A DNA stretch of 64,000 nucleotides from Amycolatopsis endophytica (lineage in GTDB: Bacteria > Actinomycetota > Actinomycetes > Mycobacteriales > Pseudonocardiaceae): assembly GCF_013410405.1 (NCBI RefSeq), contig NZ_JACCFK010000001.1, positions 2,108,001-2,172,000 of the forward strand, in the 5' to 3' direction. Under the pieces are notes generated by a model, which saw only the letters and a program-made list of their open reading frames with translations, was not told where the DNA came from and did not search any database. Both the position numbers and the translations under genes were made by a program. This document shows positions 50,962 to 59,048 of the stretch, one piece after another (positions within the stretch are counted from its first letter, which is position 1; each line of letters begins with the position of its first letter).

Positions 50962-51576
50962 TCAGGCCGGTGGCATGGCGGCTGCCAGTACGCGCAGTGC
51001 CAGATCGAGCGCGTCGGCCAGTCGTCGGATGGACCGCGACGCCTGCATGAGGACGAATCCGCCCTGGACGATGGTGAGGATGTTCTCGGCAAGGGCGGTG
51101 GTGTCCGTGTCGGGCAGCAGGTGCCGGCTTTCTTGCATGCGGCTCAAACCGCGTGCCAGGTACTCGGTCCACTGTCGGAATCCGGCGTCGATGAGACGGC
51201 GTGCTTCGGGGTCCTCCTCGGCGAGCTGGGCGGTAAGTGATCCGAGCGGGCATCCGCCGGTCGCCCCGCGCTTCGTGTGCACTGTGAGGAGCTGGTCCCT
51301 CCAGGCGAGCCATGACTCCCAGGTGTCCAGTTCTTCGAGTGGCGGTTGCTGGTCCGCGAGTGCTTGACGGGTCTGCCGTTCGACCACGGCTTGCAGGAGC
51401 TGTGCGCGCCCGCCGGGGAAGTAGTGGAAGACCTGCCCGTGGCTGGTGGAGGTGGCCTTGCGGATGTCGTTGATCCCCACTTGATCGATTCCCCGCTCGT
51501 ACAGCAGTGCTGCCGCGGCGTCGATGATCCGTGCTCGCGTGGCCGCGCCCTTCGAGGTCCACGTCTCTGTCTCCAT
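50962..51576 (-). CDS. TetR-family regulator (divergent from amidohydrolase)
   Basis: 204 aa. ARIIDAAAALLYERGIDQVGINDIRKATSTSHGQVFHYFPGGRAQLLQAV is the HTH; the C-terminal half has the GCPLGSLTAQLAEEDPEARRLI signature of the AcrR/YxaF-like subgroup. ATG 51574-51576. Two identical-type operators lie between it and the amidohydrolase start, so it very likely represses both. Confidence 0.9.
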   Translation of the reverse strand: METETWTSKGAATRARIIDAAAALLYERGIDQVGINDIRKATSTSHGQVFHYFPGGRAQLLQAVVERQTRQALADQQPPLEELDTWESWLAWRDQLLTVHTKRGATGGCPLGSLTAQLAEEDPEARRLIDAGFRQWTEYLARGLSRMQESRHLLPDTDTTALAENILTIVQGGFVLMQASRSIRRLADALDLALRVLAAAMPPA

Positions 51577-51617
51577 GGAGCTTCCTTCCTCGCCGCCCGG
51601 CGGCCTCTCGCCAAGTT

Positions 51618-51633
51618 TGGAGTTGCTTCTCCA
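51618..51633. promoter_or_regulatory. TetR operator copy 1
   Basis: TGGAG-TTGCTT-CTCCA. Same arms and spacer length as 51651-51666, with starts 33 bp apart (about three helical turns), which allows two dimers to bind on one face of the DNA. Confidence 0.65.
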
Positions 51634-51650
51634 TTCTACCCGGCGTACTT

Positions 51651-51666
51651 TGGAGAGAGTGCTCCA
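51651..51666. promoter_or_regulatory. TetR operator copy 2
   Basis: TGGAG-AGAGTG-CTCCA, 25 nt before the amidohydrolase start. Flanking TTT and AAA extend the symmetry. It overlaps where the amidohydrolase promoter should lie. Confidence 0.65.
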
Positions 51667-51690
51667 GAAAGGAGCAGAAGGAGAGACCGC

Positions 51691-52656
51691 ATGTCAAAGA
51701 TCGATGTCCACACCCACTTCCTCCCGGACTCCTATGTCGAGACGCTCAAGCGGCACGGCATCAACTGGACCGGGGGCGTCGGCATGAGTGCCTGGACTCC
51801 CCAGAAGCATCTGGCGTTCATGGACGAATGGGGTATCGAGGTCGGTGTGCTGTCCTGCCTGGCCGAAACGGGGATGTACTTCGGCGATCAGCAGGAAGCG
51901 ACCGAATTGGCGCGCAACGTCAACGACTACGGCGCGGAGATCGTCCGGGCGCATCCGGCGCGCTTCGGCATCTTCGGTGCGCTGCCGTTGCCGAGTGTCG
52001 ATGCCGCCCTCGCCGAGGTCGACCACATCTACGATGATCTCGATCTCGACGGCATCTATCTCGTGTCGAACGTGGCCGGTACCTACGTCGGCGACCCGGC
52101 GTGGGAACCGCTGTATGCCGAACTCGACCGCCGCCACGCCACCGTGCTCCTGCATCCGGTCGAGCCACGGGAAACCCCTGAACTGCCGTGGCAGCACTGG
52201 ATCGGTGAATACGTCTTCGACACGACGCGGGTGTTCATGACCCTGGTGTTCAACGGTGTGCTCGACCGTTACCCGGGGATCAACTGGATCATGTCCCACG
52301 GAGGCGGAACCGTGCCGTACATCAGTGGCCGGCTCGCGACCGCCCCACGGGTCAACGAGCAGTACCGTGCGGTCGGGAAGCGCCCGATGTCGGAGTACCT
52401 GCGTTCGGTCTACTACGACATCGCGGTGGCTGATGCCCCGGTCATGGTGAACACCATGGTCGACGCCGTCGGGGCTGACCGGATGCTGTTCGGTACGGAC
52501 TGGCCGTACTCGCACGATGTGTTCGACATCCCGGAGCCCGGCGAGCATGATCCGGTGAACCTTCTGGGTGTCGAACTCGGCGCCCGAGTCGGGCGGTCCA
52601 CCGCCTTGCGGCTTCTCCCCGGCGTCAGCCGTCGTCTGCAGCACGACATCGGGTGA
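51691..52656 (+). CDS. amidohydrolase-2 family (ACMSD-like) enzyme
   Basis: 321 aa TIM-barrel metal enzyme. DVHTHFLP supplies HxH (H7, H9), VLLHPVEP the third His, WIMSHGGGTVPYI the fourth, and RMLFGTDWPYSHD the Asp, the set used by ACMSD-type non-oxidative decarboxylases and related hydrolases. GGAG lies 7 nt before ATG 51691. The last ~35 residues (LGVELGARVGRSTALRLLPGV) deviate from the usual NAxRLF ending. Controlled by the divergent TetR; substrate probably an aromatic acid or lactone. Confidence 0.88.
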   Translation: MSKIDVHTHFLPDSYVETLKRHGINWTGGVGMSAWTPQKHLAFMDEWGIEVGVLSCLAETGMYFGDQQEATELARNVNDYGAEIVRAHPARFGIFGALPLPSVDAALAEVDHIYDDLDLDGIYLVSNVAGTYVGDPAWEPLYAELDRRHATVLLHPVEPRETPELPWQHWIGEYVFDTTRVFMTLVFNGVLDRYPGINWIMSHGGGTVPYISGRLATAPRVNEQYRAVGKRPMSEYLRSVYYDIAVADAPVMVNTMVDAVGADRMLFGTDWPYSHDVFDIPEPGEHDPVNLLGVELGARVGRSTALRLLPGVSRRLQHDIG

Positions 52657-52672
52657 CTGTGGTGCGGACGTA

Positions 52673-52712
52673 GATCAGGTGCCCGGCGCTGGGCCGCACC
52701 GGGCACCTGATC
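52673..52712. terminator. bidirectional terminator, amidohydrolase / aacS
   Basis: Perfect 14-bp stem (52673-52686 with 52699-52712) and 12-nt loop, between two convergent stop codons. Confidence 0.85.
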
Positions 52713-52759
52713 CACCCGCCGCGACCGTTTCTTGCGGGATCTGCGGCAGATCCGGCTTC

Positions 52760-54697
52760 TCAGGTCGTTTCTCGGGGGTGGGCGGCTGCGGTGAAGGCGG
52801 GCAGAGCGGAGTACCCGGTGACCGCATCAGGGCTGACCACTTCCGTGATGGGCCGGCCGGCCAGGATCTCCTTGATCGGTGTTTCGAGCTTCTTCCCGGT
52901 CAGCGTGCGGGGGATGGCGGGAACCGCGGCGATGGCGTCCGGAACGTGGCGAGGCGACAGCTGCTCGCGCAGGGTCCGCCGGATGCGCGCGCGCAGTGCG
53001 TCGTCCAGGGTGGTTCCCGGGGCCGGGACCACGAAGAGCAGGAGCGTGCCGGGATCGTCGAGGTGGACGACCAGGGCGTCGGCGACACCTTCGAGGTCTT
53101 CGACCACCGCGTAGAACTCGGCGGTGCCCATGCGTACACCGCCGCGGTTGAGGGTGGCGTCCGAGCGGCCGGAGAGGACGAAGCTTCCCCGGCCGGTCCT
53201 CAGTGCCCAGTCGCCCTGGCGCCACAGTCCGGGATAGACGTCGAAGTAGGAAGACCGGTAGCGTGCGTCGCCGGAGTCGTTCCAAAAGCGCAGTGGCATG
53301 GAGGGCATCGGCTGCCGGATGACGAGTTCGCCGACGCCGTCCACCAGTTCGCGGCCGTCGGCGTCCAGCACCGTGGCGTCGACGCCGAGGCACGGGCCCG
53401 CCAGCTCGCCCGGCCGGGCCGGTAGCCACGGATTGCCGGACAGGAATCCGGTGCAGACGTCCGTGCCCCCGCTCATCGAGTTCACCAGCACGTGTTCGCC
53501 GAGCTGCGACACGGCCCAGTCGAACCCGGCGGTGGGCAGAGGCGATCCGGTGACTCCCAAGGTGCGGAGAGCGTCGTACCGAGCCGGTACGACGCCGGCG
53601 TCGCGGCACGCCATGAGGTAGCCGGGGCTGGTGCCGAGCAACGTCGCGCGTGCTTTCGCCGCGGTACGCCACTGCTCGCCGAGATCGGGGTGCTGGAAGT
53701 CGCCGTCGAACAGCACCGCGGTCGCGCGGCGGGACAGCGTGGACACCAGCAGGTTCCACATCATCCACGAGGTGGTGGTGAACCACAGAACCCTGTCCCC
53801 GGGGCGGGTGTCGAGGTTGAACGCGTGGGTCTTGAGATGCTCGATCAGGATGCCGCCATGGCTGTGCACAATGGCTTTCGGCAATCCGGTCGTGCCGGAG
53901 GAGAACAGGACCCACAGCGGATGGCTGAACGGGACGGGCTCGAACTCGTGCGGTCCGGGCTCGGCCAACAGCTGGTTCCACGGCAGTGCGTCCGTGACGG
54001 TGTGCGGTCCGTAGTCGAGCGCGACCACGTGTTTCACGGTCGGCAGCCCAGCGCGGACCGTGCTCAGGTCGGCGGTCTTGTCGATCGTTTTCCGTCCGTA
54101 GCGGTAGCCCCCGACCGCCAGGAGCACCGTCGGTTCGAGCTGGGCGAACCGGTCGACGACGCTTCGTGGCCCGAATTCCGGTGAGCAGGCGGCCCAGATC
54201 GCGCCGAGCGACGCGCAGGCCAGGAAGGCGATCACGGTTTCCGGAACGTTCGGCAGGAGGGCCACCACGCGGTCGCCGCGGCCGACGCCGAGCCGGGCCA
54301 GCCCGGTCCTCGCCCGGGCCACCTGCTCGGCAAGCTCGCCGAACGTCATCGTGACGTCGGGGCGGGTCTGGGAGTAGGCGAGCAATGCCGGCTGGTCGGC
54401 GTCGCCCGGTCGTCCGAGCAGGTGCTCCGCGTAGTTCAGCTCGGTGCCCGGAAACCATTGGGCGCCGGGCATGTCGCCGGAGGAGAGCACGGTCCGGTAC
54501 GAACCGGGGAGCTCGAAGTAGTCCCAGAGCGAGGCCCAGAAGTCCGCGGGCGCCGTGGTCGACCACTTCCACAACTGGTCGTAGGAGTCGAATGCCCGGC
54601 CCCGTGCGGCCAGCCACCCGACGTAGTCGGCAAGTCCGGTTCCCTCGGGTGCCGGCTCTCCGGCTCGGAAACGTGTCGGGCATGGGGTATGCGACAT
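52760..54697 (-). CDS. aacS: acetoacetyl-CoA synthetase
   Basis: 645 aa, full length. ANL-family adenylating enzyme: WVLFSSGTTGLPKAIVHSHGG (A3 P-loop), LWFTTTSWMMWNLLVS, SMSGGTDVCTGFL (A5), LRFWND...YFDVYPGLWRQGDW (A7), SGRSDATLNRGGVRMGTAEFY (A8) and the A10 lysine in IPRTLTGKKLETPIKEIL. It activates acetoacetate to acetoacetyl-CoA in the cytosol. GGAGCC precedes ATG 54695-54697. Divergent from a GntR regulator; in this setting it may process a beta-keto acid released by the neighbouring pathway. Confidence 0.93.
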   Translation of the reverse strand: MSHTPCPTRFRAGEPAPEGTGLADYVGWLAARGRAFDSYDQLWKWSTTAPADFWASLWDYFELPGSYRTVLSSGDMPGAQWFPGTELNYAEHLLGRPGDADQPALLAYSQTRPDVTMTFGELAEQVARARTGLARLGVGRGDRVVALLPNVPETVIAFLACASLGAIWAACSPEFGPRSVVDRFAQLEPTVLLAVGGYRYGRKTIDKTADLSTVRAGLPTVKHVVALDYGPHTVTDALPWNQLLAEPGPHEFEPVPFSHPLWVLFSSGTTGLPKAIVHSHGGILIEHLKTHAFNLDTRPGDRVLWFTTTSWMMWNLLVSTLSRRATAVLFDGDFQHPDLGEQWRTAAKARATLLGTSPGYLMACRDAGVVPARYDALRTLGVTGSPLPTAGFDWAVSQLGEHVLVNSMSGGTDVCTGFLSGNPWLPARPGELAGPCLGVDATVLDADGRELVDGVGELVIRQPMPSMPLRFWNDSGDARYRSSYFDVYPGLWRQGDWALRTGRGSFVLSGRSDATLNRGGVRMGTAEFYAVVEDLEGVADALVVHLDDPGTLLLFVVPAPGTTLDDALRARIRRTLREQLSPRHVPDAIAAVPAIPRTLTGKKLETPIKEILAGRPITEVVSPDAVTGYSALPAFTAAAHPRETT

Positions 54698-54800
54698 GGG
54701 TCAGGCTCCATCGTGCGAATCGGTCATCAGCTCGGCCAGGTCTTCGGGGATGCTGGTCGCGCCGCGGCGTTGGTTCGAGCCTTGACCTCCACTGGGGGGA

Positions 54801-54819
54801 ATATTAGCATGATGAATAT
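54801..54819. promoter_or_regulatory. AT-rich dyad between aacS and gntR-type gene
   Basis: ATATT at 54801-54805 and AATAT at 54815-54819 form a 5-nt dyad in an unusually AT-rich stretch for this DNA. Position suits a GntR/FadR operator, but the consensus is not recognisable. Confidence 0.35.
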
Positions 54820-54890
54820 GCGTTATTGAGCGTCGCCGAGCGTGCCGGTCTTGTCAAGCCTTCCGGCGCGATCGGTGCGGAGGAGGTCCG

Positions 54891-55619
54891 GTGAGCGGTG
54901 ACCGGGACGCGGTGACGCGGCCGGAGCAGGCGGCGAGGCAGCTCGCCGACATCGCGGGCGTGGTGCCGCCGGGTACCAGGCTGGGCACCAAACCCCAGCT
55001 GCGGCAACGCTGCGGAGTTTCCGTCGGCACCTTCAACGAAGCGCTGCGGCTGGCGCAGGCTCGCGGTGTGGTCGACCTGCGGCGAGGGCCGGGCGGCGGG
55101 ATCTTCAGCGTCGAGCAGCCTCCGTTGGTGCGGCTGGGAAACTCGGTGCTGACCCTCGACGGGGGAGAGGACGCGGTCGCGGACGCGATCCGCATCCGGG
55201 ACCACCTCGACGTTCTGGTCATCGAAGACGCCGCGCGGCACTCCTCCGCGGCCGACCTCGACGGGTACCGAGCCCAGCTCGAGGCGATGGCCCGAGCCGA
55301 GCGGAATTCCGACACGGTCGCGTTCATGACCGCGAACTGGCGGCTGCACGAGCTGTTCACCCAGGTGAATCCCAGCGCGATGCTGCGCACCATCTACACC
55401 GCGCTCCTGGAAATCATCCGCTCGCACACCGTCGGTGTCGGCGGTGTCGACGGGTATCCGGACGTCGAGCTGATGCGGCGGCGCCGCGAGGTGCACGCCG
55501 AGCTGGTCGGCGCCATCGCGGACCAGGACCCGGATCGGCTTCGCGCCGCCATCGCTGCCCACAGCGTGCGGCACAGCGGGGTGGACCACACCGGCAGGAC
55601 CGAACCGGCTTCGCGTTGA
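54891..55619 (+). CDS. GntR-family (FadR subfamily) regulator
   Basis: 242 aa. N-terminal winged helix: PPGTRLGTKPQLRQRCGVSVGTFNEALRLAQARGVVDLRRGPGGGIF. A FadR/FCD-type helical ligand domain follows (AIRIRDHLDVLVIEDAARHSS, NWRLHELFTQV, RREVHAELVGAIADQD) with the metal-binding His positions. GGAGGAGG lies before GTG 54891. It is followed 14 nt later by the AraC gene. Likely senses a pathway carboxylate. Confidence 0.88.
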   Translation: MSGDRDAVTRPEQAARQLADIAGVVPPGTRLGTKPQLRQRCGVSVGTFNEALRLAQARGVVDLRRGPGGGIFSVEQPPLVRLGNSVLTLDGGEDAVADAIRIRDHLDVLVIEDAARHSSAADLDGYRAQLEAMARAERNSDTVAFMTANWRLHELFTQVNPSAMLRTIYTALLEIIRSHTVGVGGVDGYPDVELMRRRREVHAELVGAIADQDPDRLRAAIAAHSVRHSGVDHTGRTEPASR

Positions 55620-55633
55620 CGAAGGAGTGAGCC

Positions 55634-56620
55634 ATGCCGGTGGACGCGATTCCCTTCGCCAGGAGCCAGCTGATGCGCACCCAGTCGGTGCGGGAAGCCG
55701 AGGCCGCTGGCGCGCACCTGCTGGCCAAGCACCGGCTCAAGGGCGCGGGTGCGGGTTTTCAGGCCCGGATCAACGGGGTCTGCCTCGGCGGCGTCTCCTT
55801 GTACTACATGCATTACGGGGCGGCGCTGACCGTGTTCGGGGCCCCGATCCGGGGCTGCGTCGGAGTCATCGCCCCGGTGCAGGGAACCATGGGTGTGCGG
55901 CAGGAACGGTTCGCCGCGGTGGCCGAGGCGGGCCGGTCCGCGGTGATTGTCGCCCCCGACTTCCCGATGCGCCTGGACTGGAGCTCGGACCTGCGGTTCT
56001 TTTGTTTCAAGATCGAACTCTCCGCGCTGCGTGCCTTCGCGCGGAGCGTGGATCCCGAGTCCGCGCTGGACGACTGGGTCGAGCCGCAGCTGGTGGGCCG
56101 GGCGGGCCTCGCCGGGCTGTTGGGTTCGGCCTCGCTCGTCGAATTCGCCTCCCGCCAACGGGACGCCGGTACCCGCAACCTGCCCGCGGGATTGCTCTGG
56201 AAGCTGTCCGAGCAGGCCATGACCAGTCTGCTGGTGGCCGGGCAGTTCGCCGGAGCCGGCCAGGAACGGCGCGGGCCGGAGCGGGTGAGTGACCGCGCGC
56301 GGGCCTACGTCGAAACCGCGATGTCGCCGACGCTCAGCCCGTCCGAGCTGGCGGCCGCGGCCGGGGTCAGCCTGCGCAGCCTGGAACTGAGCTTCCGGGC
56401 CGAGCTCGACACGACACCGCAGGCGTATCTGCTGGAGTCGAGGTTGCGGCGCGCGCATGCGGAACTGGTCGCGGGTAGCTCGCGGCATGGGCTGACCGTG
56501 ACGTCGGTGGCGAAACGCTGGGGGTTCAGCAACGTCGGACGCTTCGCCGACAAGTATTTCGCGTTGTATGGCAGGCGCCCGGCCGAGACCCTGCGCGGCC
56601 GGTCCTCCGGTGCGGACTGA
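55634..56620 (+). CDS. AraC-family activator (AraC-binding-like sensor domain)
   Basis: 328 aa. An N-terminal ~210-residue cupin-like sensor (NGVCLGGVSLYYMHYGAALTVFG) of the NorR/ThnR type; the C-terminal double HTH has SPSELAAAAGVSLRSLELSFRAELDTTPQAYLLESRLRRAHAEL and VTSVAKRWGFSNVGRFADKYFALYGRRPAETLR. GAAGGAG lies upstream of ATG 55634. Directly ahead of the hydrolase-P450 operon, so it is the probable activator. Confidence 0.9.
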   Translation: MPVDAIPFARSQLMRTQSVREAEAAGAHLLAKHRLKGAGAGFQARINGVCLGGVSLYYMHYGAALTVFGAPIRGCVGVIAPVQGTMGVRQERFAAVAEAGRSAVIVAPDFPMRLDWSSDLRFFCFKIELSALRAFARSVDPESALDDWVEPQLVGRAGLAGLLGSASLVEFASRQRDAGTRNLPAGLLWKLSEQAMTSLLVAGQFAGAGQERRGPERVSDRARAYVETAMSPTLSPSELAAAAGVSLRSLELSFRAELDTTPQAYLLESRLRRAHAELVAGSSRHGLTVTSVAKRWGFSNVGRFADKYFALYGRRPAETLRGRSSGAD

Positions 56621-56760
56621 CCCGAACGCGGACAGATGGCGAAGTCCCGGACGGACAATACGCGCAGAGAGCTGACGGTCCGCGACAGCCGTGGGTACCG
56701 TCCTCTCATCGCACCGGCTTGATCCGGGAAACGGAAGCAAGCCGGGTGCCCTGAACGGGC

Positions 56761-56775
56761 CGGAAACGCTTTCCG
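56761..56775. promoter_or_regulatory. palindrome in the hydrolase-P450 promoter region
   Basis: CGGAAA-CGC-TTTCCG, perfect 6-nt arms, 36-50 nt before the hydrolase start. It may be the control site of the operon. The remaining 56621-56810 bases have no gene. Confidence 0.45.
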
Positions 56776-56810
56776 TGCGCACCTTCACACTGTGGTGAAA
56801 GGACAGTGCC

Positions 56811-57809
56811 ATGCCAAAAAGCTCACTCGACTATTCGGATCTTCCTGAGCGGGCCGCGAAAATCCTGGAAAACTTTTTGCCTGACGAGGCGCTGGTCGCC
56901 AAGCGGATCGCCGAGCTCGGCGAGGTAGCCGCGCGGGAGGCGGACCGGGAAGGCGATACCGAGGTCCTGGACGGTGTCTCGTTCACGCACCATTTCACCG
57001 ACGTCGACGGTGACAAGGAGCTGGTGCGCTATCACTGGGTCGAGTGCGGGGCCGGCGAAGTGATCGTCTTTCTGCACGGAATTCCGGACTCCTGGTACGA
57101 GTGGCATCACCAGATGGCGTCCTTGTCCGACGACTACCGGTGTATTTCCATCGATCTCAAAGGATATGGGCAGTCGGAGAAGAAACCGGGGGACTACCGG
57201 CACGAGGCGGCCGCCGAAGAACTCGTGCGGCTGCTCGACGCGATCGGCGTCGGACAGTTCACCATGGTGACTCACGACCGCGGCACCATGCAGGGGGACT
57301 ACATCGCGGCGAACCACCCGGATCGCGTCCTGCGTTACGGTCGTGGCGAGCAGCACCTGTACCACTTCCACCCCTCGCTGGCGCCGCAGGGAGAACTGTT
57401 CGCCGAGGCCCCGCGCAACGGGATCATGGACGATCCGCGCCACCTGGTGGTCTGGGCGTACAGCTGGTTGAGCACGCACGAGGTGCCGGAAGACCAGCTC
57501 CGCCGCGTCATCCAGGAGATCGGCTATCCGGATTGCGCACGCGCCGTGCCGCGGTACTTCAACTCCTCGACTTTCCGGCAGGAGTGGATCGACCGGCGCG
57601 AACAGCTCCTGCCCGCGTGGAAGTGCGCGGTGCTGATTCTGCAGGGGTACGACAGCAAGACCCAGCCCCGGGAGTACTACGAAGGCGCACGTGAGTACAT
57701 CCCGAACGCGAAGGACGTGCGGGTCCGCTACCTCCACACCGGACACTTCTGGCCGCTGGAAGCCCCGGCCGAAGTCACCGCCGCCATCCGCGAACTGCTT
57801 GAGATGTGA
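56811..57809 (+). CDS. alpha/beta hydrolase, epoxide hydrolase/haloalkane dehalogenase-like
   Basis: 332 aa. VIVFLHGIPDSWYEW is the HGxP oxyanion loop, TMVTHDRGTMQGDY gives an Asp nucleophile (D156) instead of Ser, as in epoxide hydrolases and dehalogenases, and YLHTGHFWPLEAP carries the His (H312). An ~80-residue N-terminal extension precedes the fold. AAAGGA lies before ATG 56811. First gene of the operon with two P450s, so it could open an epoxide formed by one of them. Confidence 0.85.
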   Translation: MPKSSLDYSDLPERAAKILENFLPDEALVAKRIAELGEVAAREADREGDTEVLDGVSFTHHFTDVDGDKELVRYHWVECGAGEVIVFLHGIPDSWYEWHHQMASLSDDYRCISIDLKGYGQSEKKPGDYRHEAAAEELVRLLDAIGVGQFTMVTHDRGTMQGDYIAANHPDRVLRYGRGEQHLYHFHPSLAPQGELFAEAPRNGIMDDPRHLVVWAYSWLSTHEVPEDQLRRVIQEIGYPDCARAVPRYFNSSTFRQEWIDRREQLLPAWKCAVLILQGYDSKTQPREYYEGAREYIPNAKDVRVRYLHTGHFWPLEAPAEVTAAIRELLEM

Positions 57810-57856
57810 CGAGAGATGACCGGACCGATCCGTCCGCAGCGAAACGGGGTGAGCGC

Positions 57857-59047
57857 GTGACCGCGGCAAGGACACCGTCGATCGACATCGACATCTACTC
57901 CGATGAGCTGACCCTGCGGCCTTATGAGGCATACCGGCAGATCCGGGATGCCGGACCTGCCGTCTACCTGGCCCCGCACGACACCTGGGTGATCGCGCGG
58001 TACGAGAACGTCCGTGAGGTACTGAAGGACACGGACACGTTCAGCTCCGCCGCCGGAGTCTCGTTGACCGCGCCGGTCAACGAGATCACCAAGGGCACCA
58101 CGCTGGCCAGCGATCCGCCGGAGCACGACACGCTGCGCGCCATCGTGGCGAGCTCGCTGACTCCGAGGGCACTGGCCACCCGCAAGCCGGGAATCGCCCA
58201 GCAGGCCGAGCAACTGGTGGCCGGCCTGGTCGAACGCGGCGAATTCGACGCGGTCACCGAGCTCGCGCAGGTGCTGCCCCTGAGCGTGGTACCCGATTTC
58301 GTCGGCCTCCCGCAGGAAGGCCGCGATCAGCTGCTCGACTGGGCGAGCGCGGTGTTCAACGCGATCGGCCCGCCCAACGAACGATCGCAGCGCAGCCTCC
58401 CGGCCCTCGCCGAACTCGGCGAGTACGCGGGCAGGCTCGCGAATTCCGGTGCGCTGGCCGAAGGCAGCCTCGGCGCCGGTGTTCTCGCCGCGGCCGCCGA
58501 CGGCCGGATCCCGGCAACGCAGTGCCCCGCACTGTTGCTGGACTACCTCGGGCCCGCCCTGGACACGACGATCAGCGCGGTCGGCAGCGCGATCTACCTG
58601 TTCGCCCGGCATCCCGAGCAGTGGGACAAGGTTCGCCAGGATCCGAAGCTGATCCCCAACGCGTTCAACGAGGTTGTCCGGCTGGAGACGCCGATCCGCG
58701 GGTTCTGCCGGCAGACCACCCGGCCCACCGTCGTCGGCGGAGTCGAGATCGGCGCGGGCGAACGGGTTCTCGTGCTCTACGCGTCGGCCAACCGGGACGA
58801 GCGCAAATGGCAGGACCCGGAGAAGTTCGACGTCACCCGGCGCGCGGGCGACCACGTCGGTTTCGGCTACGGCGTGCACGGGTGCGCCGGGCAGGGCCTG
58901 GCCCGGATCGAGGCACATGCGGTACTGGAGGCGCTGGCGAAACGGGTGTCGGCGTTCGAGGTGCTGGGCACGGATCGAGTGCTGAACAACGTGATCCGTG
59001 CGTTCTCTTCCATCCGTGTTCGCGTTACCACCTCGAACGGAGTGTGA
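57857..59047 (+). CDS. cytochrome P450, first
   Basis: 396 aa soluble bacterial P450. I-helix LLLDYLGPALDTTISAVGSA (PALDTT, acid-Thr pair kept), K-helix EVVR (ExxR), haem loop VGFGYGVHGCAGQGLARIE with the Cys ligand. GGGGTGAGCGC precedes GTG 57857; an earlier GTG at 57806 overlaps the hydrolase stop. Substrate unknown. The stop codon is 1 nt before the second P450 start, so the two are made together. Confidence 0.93.
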   Translation: MTAARTPSIDIDIYSDELTLRPYEAYRQIRDAGPAVYLAPHDTWVIARYENVREVLKDTDTFSSAAGVSLTAPVNEITKGTTLASDPPEHDTLRAIVASSLTPRALATRKPGIAQQAEQLVAGLVERGEFDAVTELAQVLPLSVVPDFVGLPQEGRDQLLDWASAVFNAIGPPNERSQRSLPALAELGEYAGRLANSGALAEGSLGAGVLAAAADGRIPATQCPALLLDYLGPALDTTISAVGSAIYLFARHPEQWDKVRQDPKLIPNAFNEVVRLETPIRGFCRQTTRPTVVGGVEIGAGERVLVLYASANRDERKWQDPEKFDVTRRAGDHVGFGYGVHGCAGQGLARIEAHAVLEALAKRVSAFEVLGTDRVLNNVIRAFSSIRVRVTTSNGV

Positions 59048-59048
59048 C

